From Lachnospiraceae bacterium C7 (GTDB taxonomy: Bacteria > Bacillota > Clostridia > Lachnospirales > Lachnospiraceae), in NCBI GenBank assembly GCA_900113385.1, contig FOPE01000019.1, forward strand, positions 1-51,599: DNA of 51,599 nucleotides, given 5' to 3'. Positions 33,174 to 42,313 of this stretch are shown one piece after another. The position numbers were made by a program, and so were the translations under genes. The notes under the pieces were generated by a model. It was given only the letters and a program-made list of their open reading frames with translations, did no database searches and had not been told where the DNA came from. Numbering within the stretch: the stretch's first letter is position 1; each line of letters begins with the position of its first letter.

Positions 33174-33983
33174 TTACATTTTTTTTGAAATCTCTAAGCA
33201 CTTCTCCATTGCCTCTATAACTGCACTTCTAAGTCCTTTTTCTTCTAAAACTCTCACTGCTTCTATTGTTGTTCCTGCTGGAGAACAAACCATATCTTTA
33301 AGCTCTCCTGGATGTTTTTTTGTTTCTAGAACCATTTTTGCACTACCTAAAACCGCTTGAGCTGCAAACTCATATGCTTGTTTTCTAGGCATTCCTCCAG
33401 AGACTGCTGCATCAGCCATTGCTTCTATAAACATGAATACATACGCTGGTGAGCTTCCACTTACTGCTGTTACAACATCCATTAGATTTTCCTGAACTAG
33501 TTCTGTTTTTGAAAAACCTAAACATAGTTCTTTAATTTCTTGGCATTCTAGGTCTGTAACATTTTCGTTTACACAAATGCCCATCATGCCTTCCTTAACC
33601 ATTGCTGGAGTATTAGGCATACCTCGAATAACCTTTTTATCTTTTCCTATTTTTTCTTTAAAATAATCAAGTGTTCTACCTGCTGCAATACTTACAATTA
33701 ATTTCTTATTGTCTAGCCTTTCACTTATTTCAGCTAAAACACTATCTAAAAACTGTGGTTTTACTGCCAAAAACAAAACATCTGCTTTTTCAGCTACTTC
33801 TTTATTATCTGTCAAAACAAGTATTCCAAGTTCTTTTTGTTTCTTGTTTGCACTTTCCTTTGTCTTTACTGATGCTAAAATGTTTTCTTTGCTTATAACT
33901 CCTGAATCAATGATTCCTGAAATCATAGCACTTCCCATATTTCCGCATCCTATAAATCCTATGGTTTTTTCTTTTAAACTCAT
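33174..33983 (-). CDS. proC: pyrroline-5-carboxylate reductase
   Basis: Last step of proline synthesis: NAD(P)H reduction of pyrroline-5-carboxylate. 269 residues, normal length. The N-terminal Rossmann motif 'IGFIGCGNMGSAM' is followed by 'LAVKPQ', 'RGMPNTPAMVKEG', the dimer-domain 'VSGSSPAYVFMFIEAMADAAVSGG' and the end signature 'SPAGTTIEAVRVLEEKGLRSAVIEAM'. GAGGAG precedes the ATG. It lies downstream of argJ on the same strand with a gap of about 155 AT-rich bases. Confidence 0.96.
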   Translation of the reverse strand: MSLKEKTIGFIGCGNMGSAMISGIIDSGVISKENILASVKTKESANKKQKELGILVLTDNKEVAEKADVLFLAVKPQFLDSVLAEISERLDNKKLIVSIAAGRTLDYFKEKIGKDKKVIRGMPNTPAMVKEGMMGICVNENVTDLECQEIKELCLGFSKTELVQENLMDVVTAVSGSSPAYVFMFIEAMADAAVSGGMPRKQAYEFAAQAVLGSAKMVLETKKHPGELKDMVCSPAGTTIEAVRVLEEKGLRSAVIEAMEKCLEISKKM

Positions 33984-34139
33984 TTTTTCTCCTCTTGATT
34001 TTAGATCTTACTTAATCATCATTTAATTTCTAGTTATTTGTGTACATATATAAATTTTTATATAGCTATGTTAACTAATATATTTTATGAAATATATTAA
34101 TTGAATTTATTTTATAAAATTTATATATAGCTGTAAAAA

Positions 34140-35393
34140 TTATGAACGATAATCTCCATTTATTTTTACATAATCATATGTCAAATCACAGCCCCATGCT
34201 TTTGCAGATTCTTCTCCTAAATTTAGATTCACTAAAATTGAAATTTCTTCCTCTTTTAAAATCACTTTTGCTTCTCCTTCTGAGAATTCCACTCCTGAGC
34301 CATTTTTACATACTGTGATTTTTCCTGATTTTGACGCAATATCAACATCTACTTTATCTATGTCAAAATCAGCATCTGCATATCCAATAGCACATAATAT
34401 TCTTCCCCAATTTGCGTCTTCTCCAAACATTGCGCATTTAAATAGTGGAGAACATATTACACTTTTTGCAACTGTGATTGCTGTATCTAAATCTGGTGCG
34501 CCACTACATGTACACTCTATTAACTTGCTTGCCCCTTCTCCATCTTTCGCAAGCATTTTTGTCAAATTCATTAGGACTGTATAAAGTGCTTTACAAAATG
34601 CCAAATAACTGTCACTATCTTCTTTTGTTATCTTTTCGTTTTCAGCAAGACCATTTGCCATAACACAAAGCATGTCGTTTGTTGATGTATCACCATCAAC
34701 ACTTAAACAATTATATGTTACCTTAACTATTTTAGACAAAGCTTTTTGCATTAGTTCCTGTGAAATATTCACATCGGTCGTAATGAAGTTTAATGTAGTA
34801 GCCATGTTTGGATGAATCATTCCACTTCCCTTTGCCATTCCTCCAATAGTACATTTTTTTCCATTAATTTCAAATGAAACTGCATATTCTTTTTTTACTG
34901 TATCCGTTGTCATTATAGCATTTGCAGCTTTTTCATTACCGTTTATAGACAGCCCCTTTACTAGGTCTTTTACACTGTCTTGTATTGGTTCAATTGGTAA
35001 AATCTGTCCTATTACTCCTGTGGAAGCTACTATTACTTCTTTTTTAGAAATGTTAAGTTCATCTGCTAATAATTGACACATTTTTTCGGCTTTTTCTTCG
35101 CCATCTGCATTACATGTATTAGCATTTTTGCTATTAACTATAACTGCATGGGATATTCCTTTTGATTTTTCTAGATTCTTTTTTGTAACTAAAATAGGAG
35201 CACCTTTCACTTTATTTTGAGTGTACACTGCTGCGGTAACGCACTCCTTTTCTGAGAAAATTGCTCCTAAATCATTTTTGTTTTTATCTGGATTCAATCC
35301 GCAATTTAGACCATTTGCTTCAAAGCCTTTTGCGGCACATACTCCACCTTCAACATTTTCTAATTTAATTTTACATTCCATAACTTTTTTCAT
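34140..35393 (-). CDS. argJ: bifunctional ornithine acetyltransferase / N-acetylglutamate synthase
   Basis: Transfers acetyl from N-acetylornithine to glutamate in the cyclic arginine pathway. 417 residues. The self-cleavage site is 'KGSGMIHPNMATTL', where the first Thr after Ala becomes the nucleophile of the beta chain. 'VNSKNANTCNADGE' and 'GEDANWGRILCAIGYA' are family blocks. The ATG at 35393 is preceded by GGAGG at seven bases, better than the ATG of the longer frame. No other arg gene is in the window, so regulation with the rest of the pathway cannot be judged. Confidence 0.95.
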   Translation of the reverse strand: MKKVMECKIKLENVEGGVCAAKGFEANGLNCGLNPDKNKNDLGAIFSEKECVTAAVYTQNKVKGAPILVTKKNLEKSKGISHAVIVNSKNANTCNADGEEKAEKMCQLLADELNISKKEVIVASTGVIGQILPIEPIQDSVKDLVKGLSINGNEKAANAIMTTDTVKKEYAVSFEINGKKCTIGGMAKGSGMIHPNMATTLNFITTDVNISQELMQKALSKIVKVTYNCLSVDGDTSTNDMLCVMANGLAENEKITKEDSDSYLAFCKALYTVLMNLTKMLAKDGEGASKLIECTCSGAPDLDTAITVAKSVICSPLFKCAMFGEDANWGRILCAIGYADADFDIDKVDVDIASKSGKITVCKNGSGVEFSEGEAKVILKEEEISILVNLNLGEESAKAWGCDLTYDYVKINGDYRS

Positions 35394-35505
35394 AACTAAA
35401 CCTCCACTATTCATTTGTTTCGTTTACTTGTGTTTACTTTTTCCCTTATTTGTTCTTTACTTTTTTCTTTCGTTAGCTATTTTTTAACTATTTTTTAGCT
35501 TTTTG

Positions 35506-36384
35506 TTAGCTATTTTTCTCGTTCTTTTCTTCACTCTTTTCAAGTACATAATACCATTTAAAGATAGCACTGCCAATAATTATTATATAACCTATTATGC
35601 TATAAACTTCTGGTATTTCACCGTAAAACATAAATCCCCACATAGCTGCGAATAAAATTTGTGTATAATCGTACACTGAAATTTCTTTTGCAGGTGCCTT
35701 TGTATAAGCCGCTGTAATAGTAAATTGTCCACCTGATGCTGCAACTCCTGCTCCCATTAAAATTAGGAATTGCTTTAATGACATAGGTTCATAATTTGCA
35801 ATTAAGAATGGTAGAATCACTATACATGAAAAAAGAGAAAAGCAAAGTACTATAATTGGTCCTCTCTCACCATTTGCACCTAATTTTCTTACAAATGTAT
35901 ATGCCATTCCTGCTCCTAATCCACCTAATGCACCTATTAATGCATATAGTGCTTGTACATCACCTGATGGCTTTATCACAAAAATTGCTCCTATAAAAGC
36001 AAGTATTACACATCCCCATTCGACTTTATTGGCCTTTTCTTTCAATAGAAAATATGAAAAAATAATTGCAAAAAATGGAGATAATTTATTTAAAATATTT
36101 GCATCTGCTAAATTAATTTTATCTATTGCATAGAAATTGCAAATTAATCCTGTTGTACCGCACAAACATCTAAAAAATAAATCTTTCCAACTTGATTTTT
36201 TAATTTTAAATCCTTCTTTACTTCTTGCTAATGTAAATGCTGCTACAAGTGTAGCTACAGCATTTCTAAAAAAAGCCTTTTCCATTGTTGGCAAATCTCC
36301 TGCTGCTCTTACACACAGCGTCATTAGTGAGAAGAAAAATCCAGCCATAATAATTAGTACAATACCTTGTTTTTTTTGACTCAT
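35506..36384 (-). CDS. EamA/DMT family transporter
   Basis: 292 residues with ten hydrophobic helices in two EamA repeats. 'LIIMAGFFFSLMTLCVRAAGD', 'FFRNAVATLVAA' and 'KEISVYDYTQILFAAMWGFMFYGEIPE' fit this family of metabolite exporters or importers; substrate unknown. AGGTGG precedes the ATG. The 3' end and the gap to argJ are rich in TTAGCTATTTTTT repeats (about 35472-35517). Confidence 0.9.
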   Translation of the reverse strand: MSQKKQGIVLIIMAGFFFSLMTLCVRAAGDLPTMEKAFFRNAVATLVAAFTLARSKEGFKIKKSSWKDLFFRCLCGTTGLICNFYAIDKINLADANILNKLSPFFAIIFSYFLLKEKANKVEWGCVILAFIGAIFVIKPSGDVQALYALIGALGGLGAGMAYTFVRKLGANGERGPIIVLCFSLFSCIVILPFLIANYEPMSLKQFLILMGAGVAASGGQFTITAAYTKAPAKEISVYDYTQILFAAMWGFMFYGEIPEVYSIIGYIIIIGSAIFKWYYVLEKSEEKNEKNS

Positions 36385-36417
36385 ACATTACCACCTTTCT
36401 TTTCTTTTGTATTTTAA

Positions 36418-36452
36418 GAACGCAGTGGTAAGTTTAACTCCCACTGCGCTTT
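36418..36452 (-). terminator. hairpin after the yhaN-like gene
   Basis: GCGCAGTGG pairs with CCACTGCGT around a loop of about 13 bases. The tail is TTCTTAAAAT on the minus strand, so termination may be weak. Confidence 0.55.
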
Positions 36453-36498
36453 AAATCTCTTAGAATATCTAATCTGCCATTTTATCATAGCTTATAGA

Positions 36499-38931
36499 TT
36501 ATCTTGGTAAACGTGCACTATGACAAGTGAAGTAAATTACTTGATAATCTTTACTTACTGCAGATACTAATTCATTTGCTCTATCAAGTTTTTCATCATC
36601 TAAGTTAACAAATGGATCATCTAATATTAAGAATGATTTTTCAAGTGGGAACATTGCATCTACAAGAGCAAGTCTCATACATACACCAATTAAATCTTGG
36701 TAACCTGTTGAGAACCACGCTGTATCTCTGTATTCTCCACTTTCTTTCATTTTGATTGAAATATTAGCATCTAATTGCCAATTGTCATTTGTATCTCCTG
36801 TAATCTTCTGATAATACTTTCTAAATGCATTAGCTACAGGTGTCATATATCTAGATGTAAACTGTTCTTTTGCTTCTTGTAAAAGCTCTGTTGTTTTTTC
36901 TAAGATAGCAAAATTTCTTTGTTCTTTTTCATTTTTGTCTTCTAGTTCATGAAGTTCTTCTAGTTTTGCATCCCTTTTATCTAGTTGCTCAGATAAATCA
37001 TTCATTTGACGATTATATTTTTCAATATTATCACGAATTTCATTTAAATCTTCATCAATCTTATCGATTTTTTCATTTAAATCTGTTAATGAATGCTCAA
37101 TTACATATTCGCTAAATAAATCTTTATTATCATGCATATCCATAAATGCATCTTTGTCATTTTGAGCTTTTATCATAGCATCTTTAGCTAACTGACATTC
37201 TGTTACTTTATTTGATAAAATTGTGAGTTTATTAGAATAGTCTGTTGGATTCTTCTGTAAATCCTCAAAATAAACAACTAATCTATTGTAAATATTATCA
37301 TTCAATTCTTCGTAACGTTTTGATGCTTCATTATATTTTACTTCTTTTTCATGAAGTTCATCATATGTATCTTTTAAGTTACGTAATTCATAAAGCATTG
37401 ACTGATATTTTTCTTCACTATCAACATTAAATTCGTAGCTATCAAGGAATGATTTAATATCTGTACGTGCCTGCTCAATATGATTTTCAAGACCTTCAAT
37501 TTGAATTCTTGATGCACTAAGTGAACGCATCTCTCTATCATCTTCATCTCTGATTTGCTGCATATATCTTGAATAATGTCTATCAGCTGATACTTTTTCT
37601 TTTTTAGAAATTCCAAGTAAAACAACTGCAACTACTAAAAATACTGCTGTTCCAATTATGCTAAACATAAATGTACTTGTATCTTTACCATTAATAATAG
37701 CAATAATTAAAAGTGCAATAGCAATGGCTGTAAAAATCATAGTAGCATATGTTTTACCTTTTCCAACATTATCTTTATCAGGTATACCTTCTTGACGTTT
37801 CAACTGATTTGCTTGGAAAAGATTTTCTAAATTAGTAAGTTCTATTTTCTTTTCACTTAATTCTTCTTTTTGTTTACGTGAATCTTCTAATCTCTTAATA
37901 TTTTCTGTAATTGCCTCATAAAGCATTGCCTCATCAGCGGCACCGTTATTAAGTTTTTCTCCTAGATCCTCATATGTTTTTCGTTCTTCATTACCAAGTT
38001 TACATAAATCTGCATTCTGACCTAATTTAACAAGTGTATGCACGTCTTCTGTAATTTTCTCGATTTTATCTACTTCTGGTATATCTCCTGGGAAGAACTG
38101 TCTAGCTTCGTTATAAAGACTAGTTTTTTCGTCTTCAATTTTGCTAAGCTGTCTAAAGTTATTTTGCTCTGCAATCTTTGCACCAGCTTCTGATACATAT
38201 TTTTGCTCTGCTGTAAGTTTTGCTCTATTTTTTTCAAGGAAGCTACGACGCTCGCTTTCCTTTTCTATAAGAGCTGATACTTTTTTGTATCCTTCTTCAG
38301 CTGCATTTAATGATTTAAGATCCATCTGGATAGCTGTAATTGCATCTTTTCCCTTTTTGATACTTCCTGTTTTTCTTGTTGGGCTAAGTTTATTTAATGC
38401 ATCTTTAATTCGACTTTGTGCAGTTTCAAAGTTATTCATATCGTTTGTATTTTCTACAAGATTTCCTAATTTTGCATTAATCTGATCTGATGTGTCAAAT
38501 GCGCAATCATTCTGTGCTATAAAAATACTTCTTGCAAAAGAATTACGATCTAAATCAAAGATTTCCTCGCCTAAATGTTTTGTAAAATCTTTTGTTTCAA
38601 GATTTGTACCTAAATCAAAAAGTTGGAATGAATCATTTTTCTCAGTATTTCCAAACTTTCTTACGATTTTATACATCTTGTCGTGGTGCTCAAAAATAAG
38701 CTCTCCACCATATGTTCCACCTTGCCATGGTTTATAAATGTTTCTTTCTTTTTCAAAAGAACCTTTTTCTTTTTTTGTGTCGAAGCCATATAACATAGCT
38801 TTTATGAATGCTGCAAATGTACTTTTACCCCATCCATTTTCTTCGTTAATTACATTTAGATATTTGTTAAAATTAAAATCTTTATCATGAATTTTACCAA
38901 AATTTTCAATATGGCAACTAATTAATCTCAT
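36499..38931 (-). CDS. SbcC/YhaN-like ATPase
   Basis: 810 residues. An SMC-type ATPase with a split ATP site: Walker A 'NGWGKSTFAAFIKAML' near residue 32 and, at the C-terminus, the signature-like 'STGYQDLIGVCMRLALVDAMF' and Walker B 'LILDDPF'. Long coiled coils fill the middle and are interrupted at about 390-440 by two hydrophobic segments, as in Bacillus YhaN, so it may be membrane-associated. It starts with an ATGA overlap with the SbcD-like gene (GGAGG upstream), and the two should form a nuclease-ATPase complex in DNA repair. Confidence 0.9.
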   Translation of the reverse strand: MRLISCHIENFGKIHDKDFNFNKYLNVINEENGWGKSTFAAFIKAMLYGFDTKKEKGSFEKERNIYKPWQGGTYGGELIFEHHDKMYKIVRKFGNTEKNDSFQLFDLGTNLETKDFTKHLGEEIFDLDRNSFARSIFIAQNDCAFDTSDQINAKLGNLVENTNDMNNFETAQSRIKDALNKLSPTRKTGSIKKGKDAITAIQMDLKSLNAAEEGYKKVSALIEKESERRSFLEKNRAKLTAEQKYVSEAGAKIAEQNNFRQLSKIEDEKTSLYNEARQFFPGDIPEVDKIEKITEDVHTLVKLGQNADLCKLGNEERKTYEDLGEKLNNGAADEAMLYEAITENIKRLEDSRKQKEELSEKKIELTNLENLFQANQLKRQEGIPDKDNVGKGKTYATMIFTAIAIALLIIAIINGKDTSTFMFSIIGTAVFLVVAVVLLGISKKEKVSADRHYSRYMQQIRDEDDREMRSLSASRIQIEGLENHIEQARTDIKSFLDSYEFNVDSEEKYQSMLYELRNLKDTYDELHEKEVKYNEASKRYEELNDNIYNRLVVYFEDLQKNPTDYSNKLTILSNKVTECQLAKDAMIKAQNDKDAFMDMHDNKDLFSEYVIEHSLTDLNEKIDKIDEDLNEIRDNIEKYNRQMNDLSEQLDKRDAKLEELHELEDKNEKEQRNFAILEKTTELLQEAKEQFTSRYMTPVANAFRKYYQKITGDTNDNWQLDANISIKMKESGEYRDTAWFSTGYQDLIGVCMRLALVDAMFPLEKSFLILDDPFVNLDDEKLDRANELVSAVSKDYQVIYFTCHSARLPR

Positions 38932-40025
38932 AGTAAGTCCTCCCCTAGTAATGCTTGAATGCCGCAACGAATTACTGCATTTTTATCTTTATCATCCATG
39001 TCTTCGGAGTTCAATACTGTTCGAATAAATTCACCTTTTAAAGACTGATCTCTTTCATAATCTTGATATCGTACAGTCTGTGTTGTTTCGTCTACTACTT
39101 TAATTGTGTAATATTCTCCATCTAATTTTTCTGCAATTAAACCTTCATTAATCTCACTTTCAACATCGATTGTACCTGTTAAAGTGATTTTTACAAGTGA
39201 TGATTCTGCATAATCCTTATGACGAAGTGCGTTTTCTACCTTAACCATTGCTTCTGGTGTAGAATAGATACCTGTAATATCTACCTCTAAATTATGTACT
39301 TTTCGTTTTGCAAATGGAATAAACTCTGTGTTTAATTCATTTGTTTCTTCATTGATATCTAATAATACAAAACCTTTTTTACCACATTCATCAAATCCAC
39401 GTCCTTCTAAACAACCTGGATAACAGTATATTCCTCTATTATCAAGCTCTGCTGCTTCATATGAGTGAATATGTCCTAATGCTAAGTAATCAATATTTTT
39501 GTTTCTTAATCCTTCTAAATTAATGATATAATCTCTTGCATTTCCACCATGTTCTGCTAATTGTCCATGTAATGTAACAATGTTGAACTTATCTGCATCT
39601 AATACAAGAGCATTGTATGCTGAATATTGGTTTTCATCTGAAAATTCAAGACCTGAAATCACTACGTTACCATAGCTATATGATTTCCATTCTCTGTCAG
39701 AAAATAATTTGAGATTTTCCGGAATATCTTCTAAATTTGAAAGGAAATTGTCATGATCATGGTTACCCTTTAAATATACGAATTCTATATCTTTATTTGA
39801 TAAAATTGCATCTTTTACTGTATTTCTAGCTGAAGCTGAAATATTTCTTGTATCAAATAAATCACCTGCAATTAAAATAACACTTACTTCATTTTGCCTT
39901 GCATAATCTACCATCTTTGTGAAAGTAGTAAGTATTTCATTTTTGCGCTCTTTTGCCTGCTCTTTTGTAAGATTTGCAGTCATTTTAGAGTCAATATGAA
40001 TGTCTGCACAATGTATAATTTTCAC
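38928..40025 (-). CDS. SbcD/YhaO-like metallophosphoesterase nuclease
   Basis: 365 residues. The calcineurin-like phosphoesterase motifs are all present: 'ADIHID' (Asp8, His10), 'AGDLFD', 'KGNHDHD', 'TLHG' and 'GHIHSYE', which coordinate two metal ions. The C-terminal ~120 residues form the capping region used by Mre11/SbcD-type enzymes. GTG start, eight bases behind AAGGAG. Translationally coupled to the SMC-like ATPase gene, as in yhaO-yhaN. Confidence 0.92.
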   Translation of the reverse strand: MKIIHCADIHIDSKMTANLTKEQAKERKNEILTTFTKMVDYARQNEVSVILIAGDLFDTRNISASARNTVKDAILSNKDIEFVYLKGNHDHDNFLSNLEDIPENLKLFSDREWKSYSYGNVVISGLEFSDENQYSAYNALVLDADKFNIVTLHGQLAEHGGNARDYIINLEGLRNKNIDYLALGHIHSYEAAELDNRGIYCYPGCLEGRGFDECGKKGFVLLDINEETNELNTEFIPFAKRKVHNLEVDITGIYSTPEAMVKVENALRHKDYAESSLVKITLTGTIDVESEINEGLIAEKLDGEYYTIKVVDETTQTVRYQDYERDQSLKGEFIRTVLNSEDMDDKDKNAVIRCGIQALLGEDLL

Positions 40026-40125
40026 TTTAGTAACTCCTTTAACTTTTATCTAGCTTAATATCACAGCACAAAAAGGAGATTATTTATCCCCCTTTTGTTG
40101 CTTATAAAGTCTCTCTAATGTCACA

Positions 40126-41739
40126 CTAATCGGCTTTTGATGTGGTAATTGCTTTTTCTCCACTTCTAATAGTAATTCTAGGACCACCTTTTTTCTCTAT
40201 ATAGTCTCTAGTAATTGTAACTTCACCGATTTCATCATCTTTTGGAATTTCATACATAATATCTAACATAAATTCCTCAATAATGGCTCTAAGGGCTCTT
40301 GCCCCTACTTTCTTTTCTTTAGCTCTTTCAGCGATACATCTTAGTGCATCTTCTTCAAACTCTAGCTTAACCTCATCCATTGCTAACAATTTCTTGTATT
40401 GCTTTACAATAGCATTTTTAGGCTCAACTAAAATCTTCATAAGCATCTCTTCTGTAAGAGCCTGCAATGAGAATAAAATTGGTAAACGTCCGATAAATTC
40501 TGGAATCATTCCAAAATTTCTAATATCTTCTACTGATACCTTTTGAAGTAAATTCTCATCTTTATCATATTTATCTTTTAAATCGGCTTGGAAACCGATT
40601 GATGCTTGCTTATTTAAACGCTCCTTAATAATATCCTCTAAACCTGGGAACGCACCTCCGCAGATAAATAAAATATTTCTAGTATCTATTGTAGTCATAG
40701 GTACCATTGCGTTTTTGCTAGTTGCTCCAACTGGGACTTCTACTTCTGAACCTTCTAGAAGCTTAAGCATACCTTGCTGTACTGATTCACCACTTACATC
40801 TCTTTGATTAGTATTCTTTTTCTTAGCGATTTTATCAATTTCGTCAATGAAAATAATACCATGTTCTGCTCTTTCTACATCGTTATCTGCTGCTGCAAGA
40901 AGTTTACTTACAACACTTTCGATATCATCACCAATGTAACCTGCCTCTGTAAGAGATGTAGCATCAGTAATAGCTAGTGGCACGTCTAATAACTTAGCAA
41001 GTGTCTTAACTAGATATGTTTTTCCTGAACCTGTTGGTCCAATCATAAGCATATTTGATTTTTCAATTTCTACACCATCATCAATTTCATTTCTGTCATT
41101 CATAACGCGTTTATAATGATTATAAACAGCTACTGACATAACTTTTTTTGCATAGTCTTGACCTACAACATATTCGTCAAGTTCTGCTTTAATCTTATGT
41201 GGCGCTGGAATTGATTCAATATTTAAAACTGGCTTTTCCTTTTTTGCCTTTTTACGCTTTTTAAGTTTTTGCTTTTCTGGAATTTTCTGTTGAGGAAAAT
41301 CATTTAAATTTAAAAAACTAATGTTAGGCATACTGTCTAAATCAGAATTTTTCATTAACTCATCAAGACTAACTGCTTTATTTCCAAATGAGCTCATAGG
41401 CCCCATTGAATTCATAGAATCAAATGTCTTTTGCATACAATCTCTACATATACAAATATCACTTGGAATGTGGATCATTTTACCTGCCACACTCTCGGGT
41501 CTGCGGCAAACGTAGCAAACATCCTCATAATCATCTGCATTATCTTCTGAGTCGTCTTCTATGTCTTCGTCTAAATCGTCATCTAAGTCTTCATCATAAT
41601 CGCTGTCATAATCCTTATTAGATTTTTTTGCAGATTGGTTATGATCATTATCTTTTTTGTCTTTGGTTATATCGACTGCAGATTTGTCTTTCTTGTCTTC
41701 TTCATCGATATCTGTTACTTCTCTATAATCTTCCGACAT
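40126..41739 (-). CDS. clpX: ClpX unfoldase with an acidic N-terminal extension
   Basis: 537 residues against about 420 for typical ClpX. A Lys/Asp-rich tail (1 to about 72) with a strongly acidic run precedes the four-Cys zinc domain (about 75-101, CYVC and CRDC). A longer linker with a basic KKRKKAKKEK patch leads to the AAA+ core: Walker A 'GPTGSGKT' (~234-241), pore loop 'GYIGDD', Walker B 'IIFIDEID', the IGF ClpP-binding loop 'QASIGFQ', and sensor 2 'GARALR'. It unfolds substrates for ClpP; no clpP is adjacent. The ATG at 41739, five bases behind AAAGGTGG, is preferred to the GTG inside that site. Confidence 0.95.
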   Translation of the reverse strand: MSEDYREVTDIDEEDKKDKSAVDITKDKKDNDHNQSAKKSNKDYDSDYDEDLDDDLDEDIEDDSEDNADDYEDVCYVCRRPESVAGKMIHIPSDICICRDCMQKTFDSMNSMGPMSSFGNKAVSLDELMKNSDLDSMPNISFLNLNDFPQQKIPEKQKLKKRKKAKKEKPVLNIESIPAPHKIKAELDEYVVGQDYAKKVMSVAVYNHYKRVMNDRNEIDDGVEIEKSNMLMIGPTGSGKTYLVKTLAKLLDVPLAITDATSLTEAGYIGDDIESVVSKLLAAADNDVERAEHGIIFIDEIDKIAKKKNTNQRDVSGESVQQGMLKLLEGSEVEVPVGATSKNAMVPMTTIDTRNILFICGGAFPGLEDIIKERLNKQASIGFQADLKDKYDKDENLLQKVSVEDIRNFGMIPEFIGRLPILFSLQALTEEMLMKILVEPKNAIVKQYKKLLAMDEVKLEFEEDALRCIAERAKEKKVGARALRAIIEEFMLDIMYEIPKDDEIGEVTITRDYIEKKGGPRITIRSGEKAITTSKAD

Positions 41740-41845
41740 ATTTACCACCTTTCCCTAAAATGATTGTATTTCACCTAAGATAAATCATACTATACTATTA
41801 TAATTCTATATTAAAAATATCTCAACCAAAAATAGCATAAAAATA

Positions 41846-41882
41846 AAAAAAGAAACAGTAATCTCTTACTGTTTCTTAGAAT
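41846..41882 (-). terminator. intrinsic terminator of rnpB
   Basis: On the minus strand AAGAAACAGTAA pairs with TTACTGTTTCTT around a short loop, followed by TTTTTATTTTTA. Confidence 0.9.
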
Positions 41883-41900
41883 TCGCTTTTGATTTTATAA

Positions 41901-42259
41901 AAGTTGTAACTTAGCAAAACGATAAGCCGGGTTATGTCGTTGAATGATCATCTATCTAGGATAGCTGTTGCCAACTACCTCAAGCAACCTACCTTAAGCT
42001 AGCGGGCCACGTCAAAGCTTATATTCGGTCTTGCTTCAAATGGGGTTTACATGTGCCCTCCTTGTTACCAACGAGGCGGTAGTCTCTTACACTGCCTTTC
42101 CACCCTTACCACAAAAGTGGCGGTTTATTTCTGTTGCACTGTCCTGAGGGTTTCCCCTACCGGCCGTTAACCGGCATCCTGCCCTATGAAGCCCGGACTT
42201 TCCTCACCTGCGGTCTTTCGACTCTTGCAGCCGCGATCATCTGTCCTGCATATTACAAC
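41901..42259 (-). ncRNA. rnpB: RNase P RNA, type A
   Basis: The catalytic RNA that trims tRNA 5' ends. The minus strand shows the P4 region 'GAGGAAAGTCCGGGC' near the 5' end, 'GGTGGAAAGGCAGTG' in the specificity domain and 'AACCCGGCTTA' near the 3' end. The P1 ends GTTGTA and TACAAC pair, and set the limits to within a few bases. Confidence 0.95.
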
Positions 42260-42265
42260 TTTTTT

Positions 42266-42294
42266 ATTATACTCTTTTTTTTTATTCATTTCAA
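42266..42294 (-). promoter_or_regulatory. sigma-A promoter of rnpB
   Basis: TTGAAA, 17 bases and TATAAT on the minus strand, ending seven bases before the mature RNA. Confidence 0.85.
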
Positions 42295-42313
42295 GGGGAA
42301 ACTCAATTTTGTT

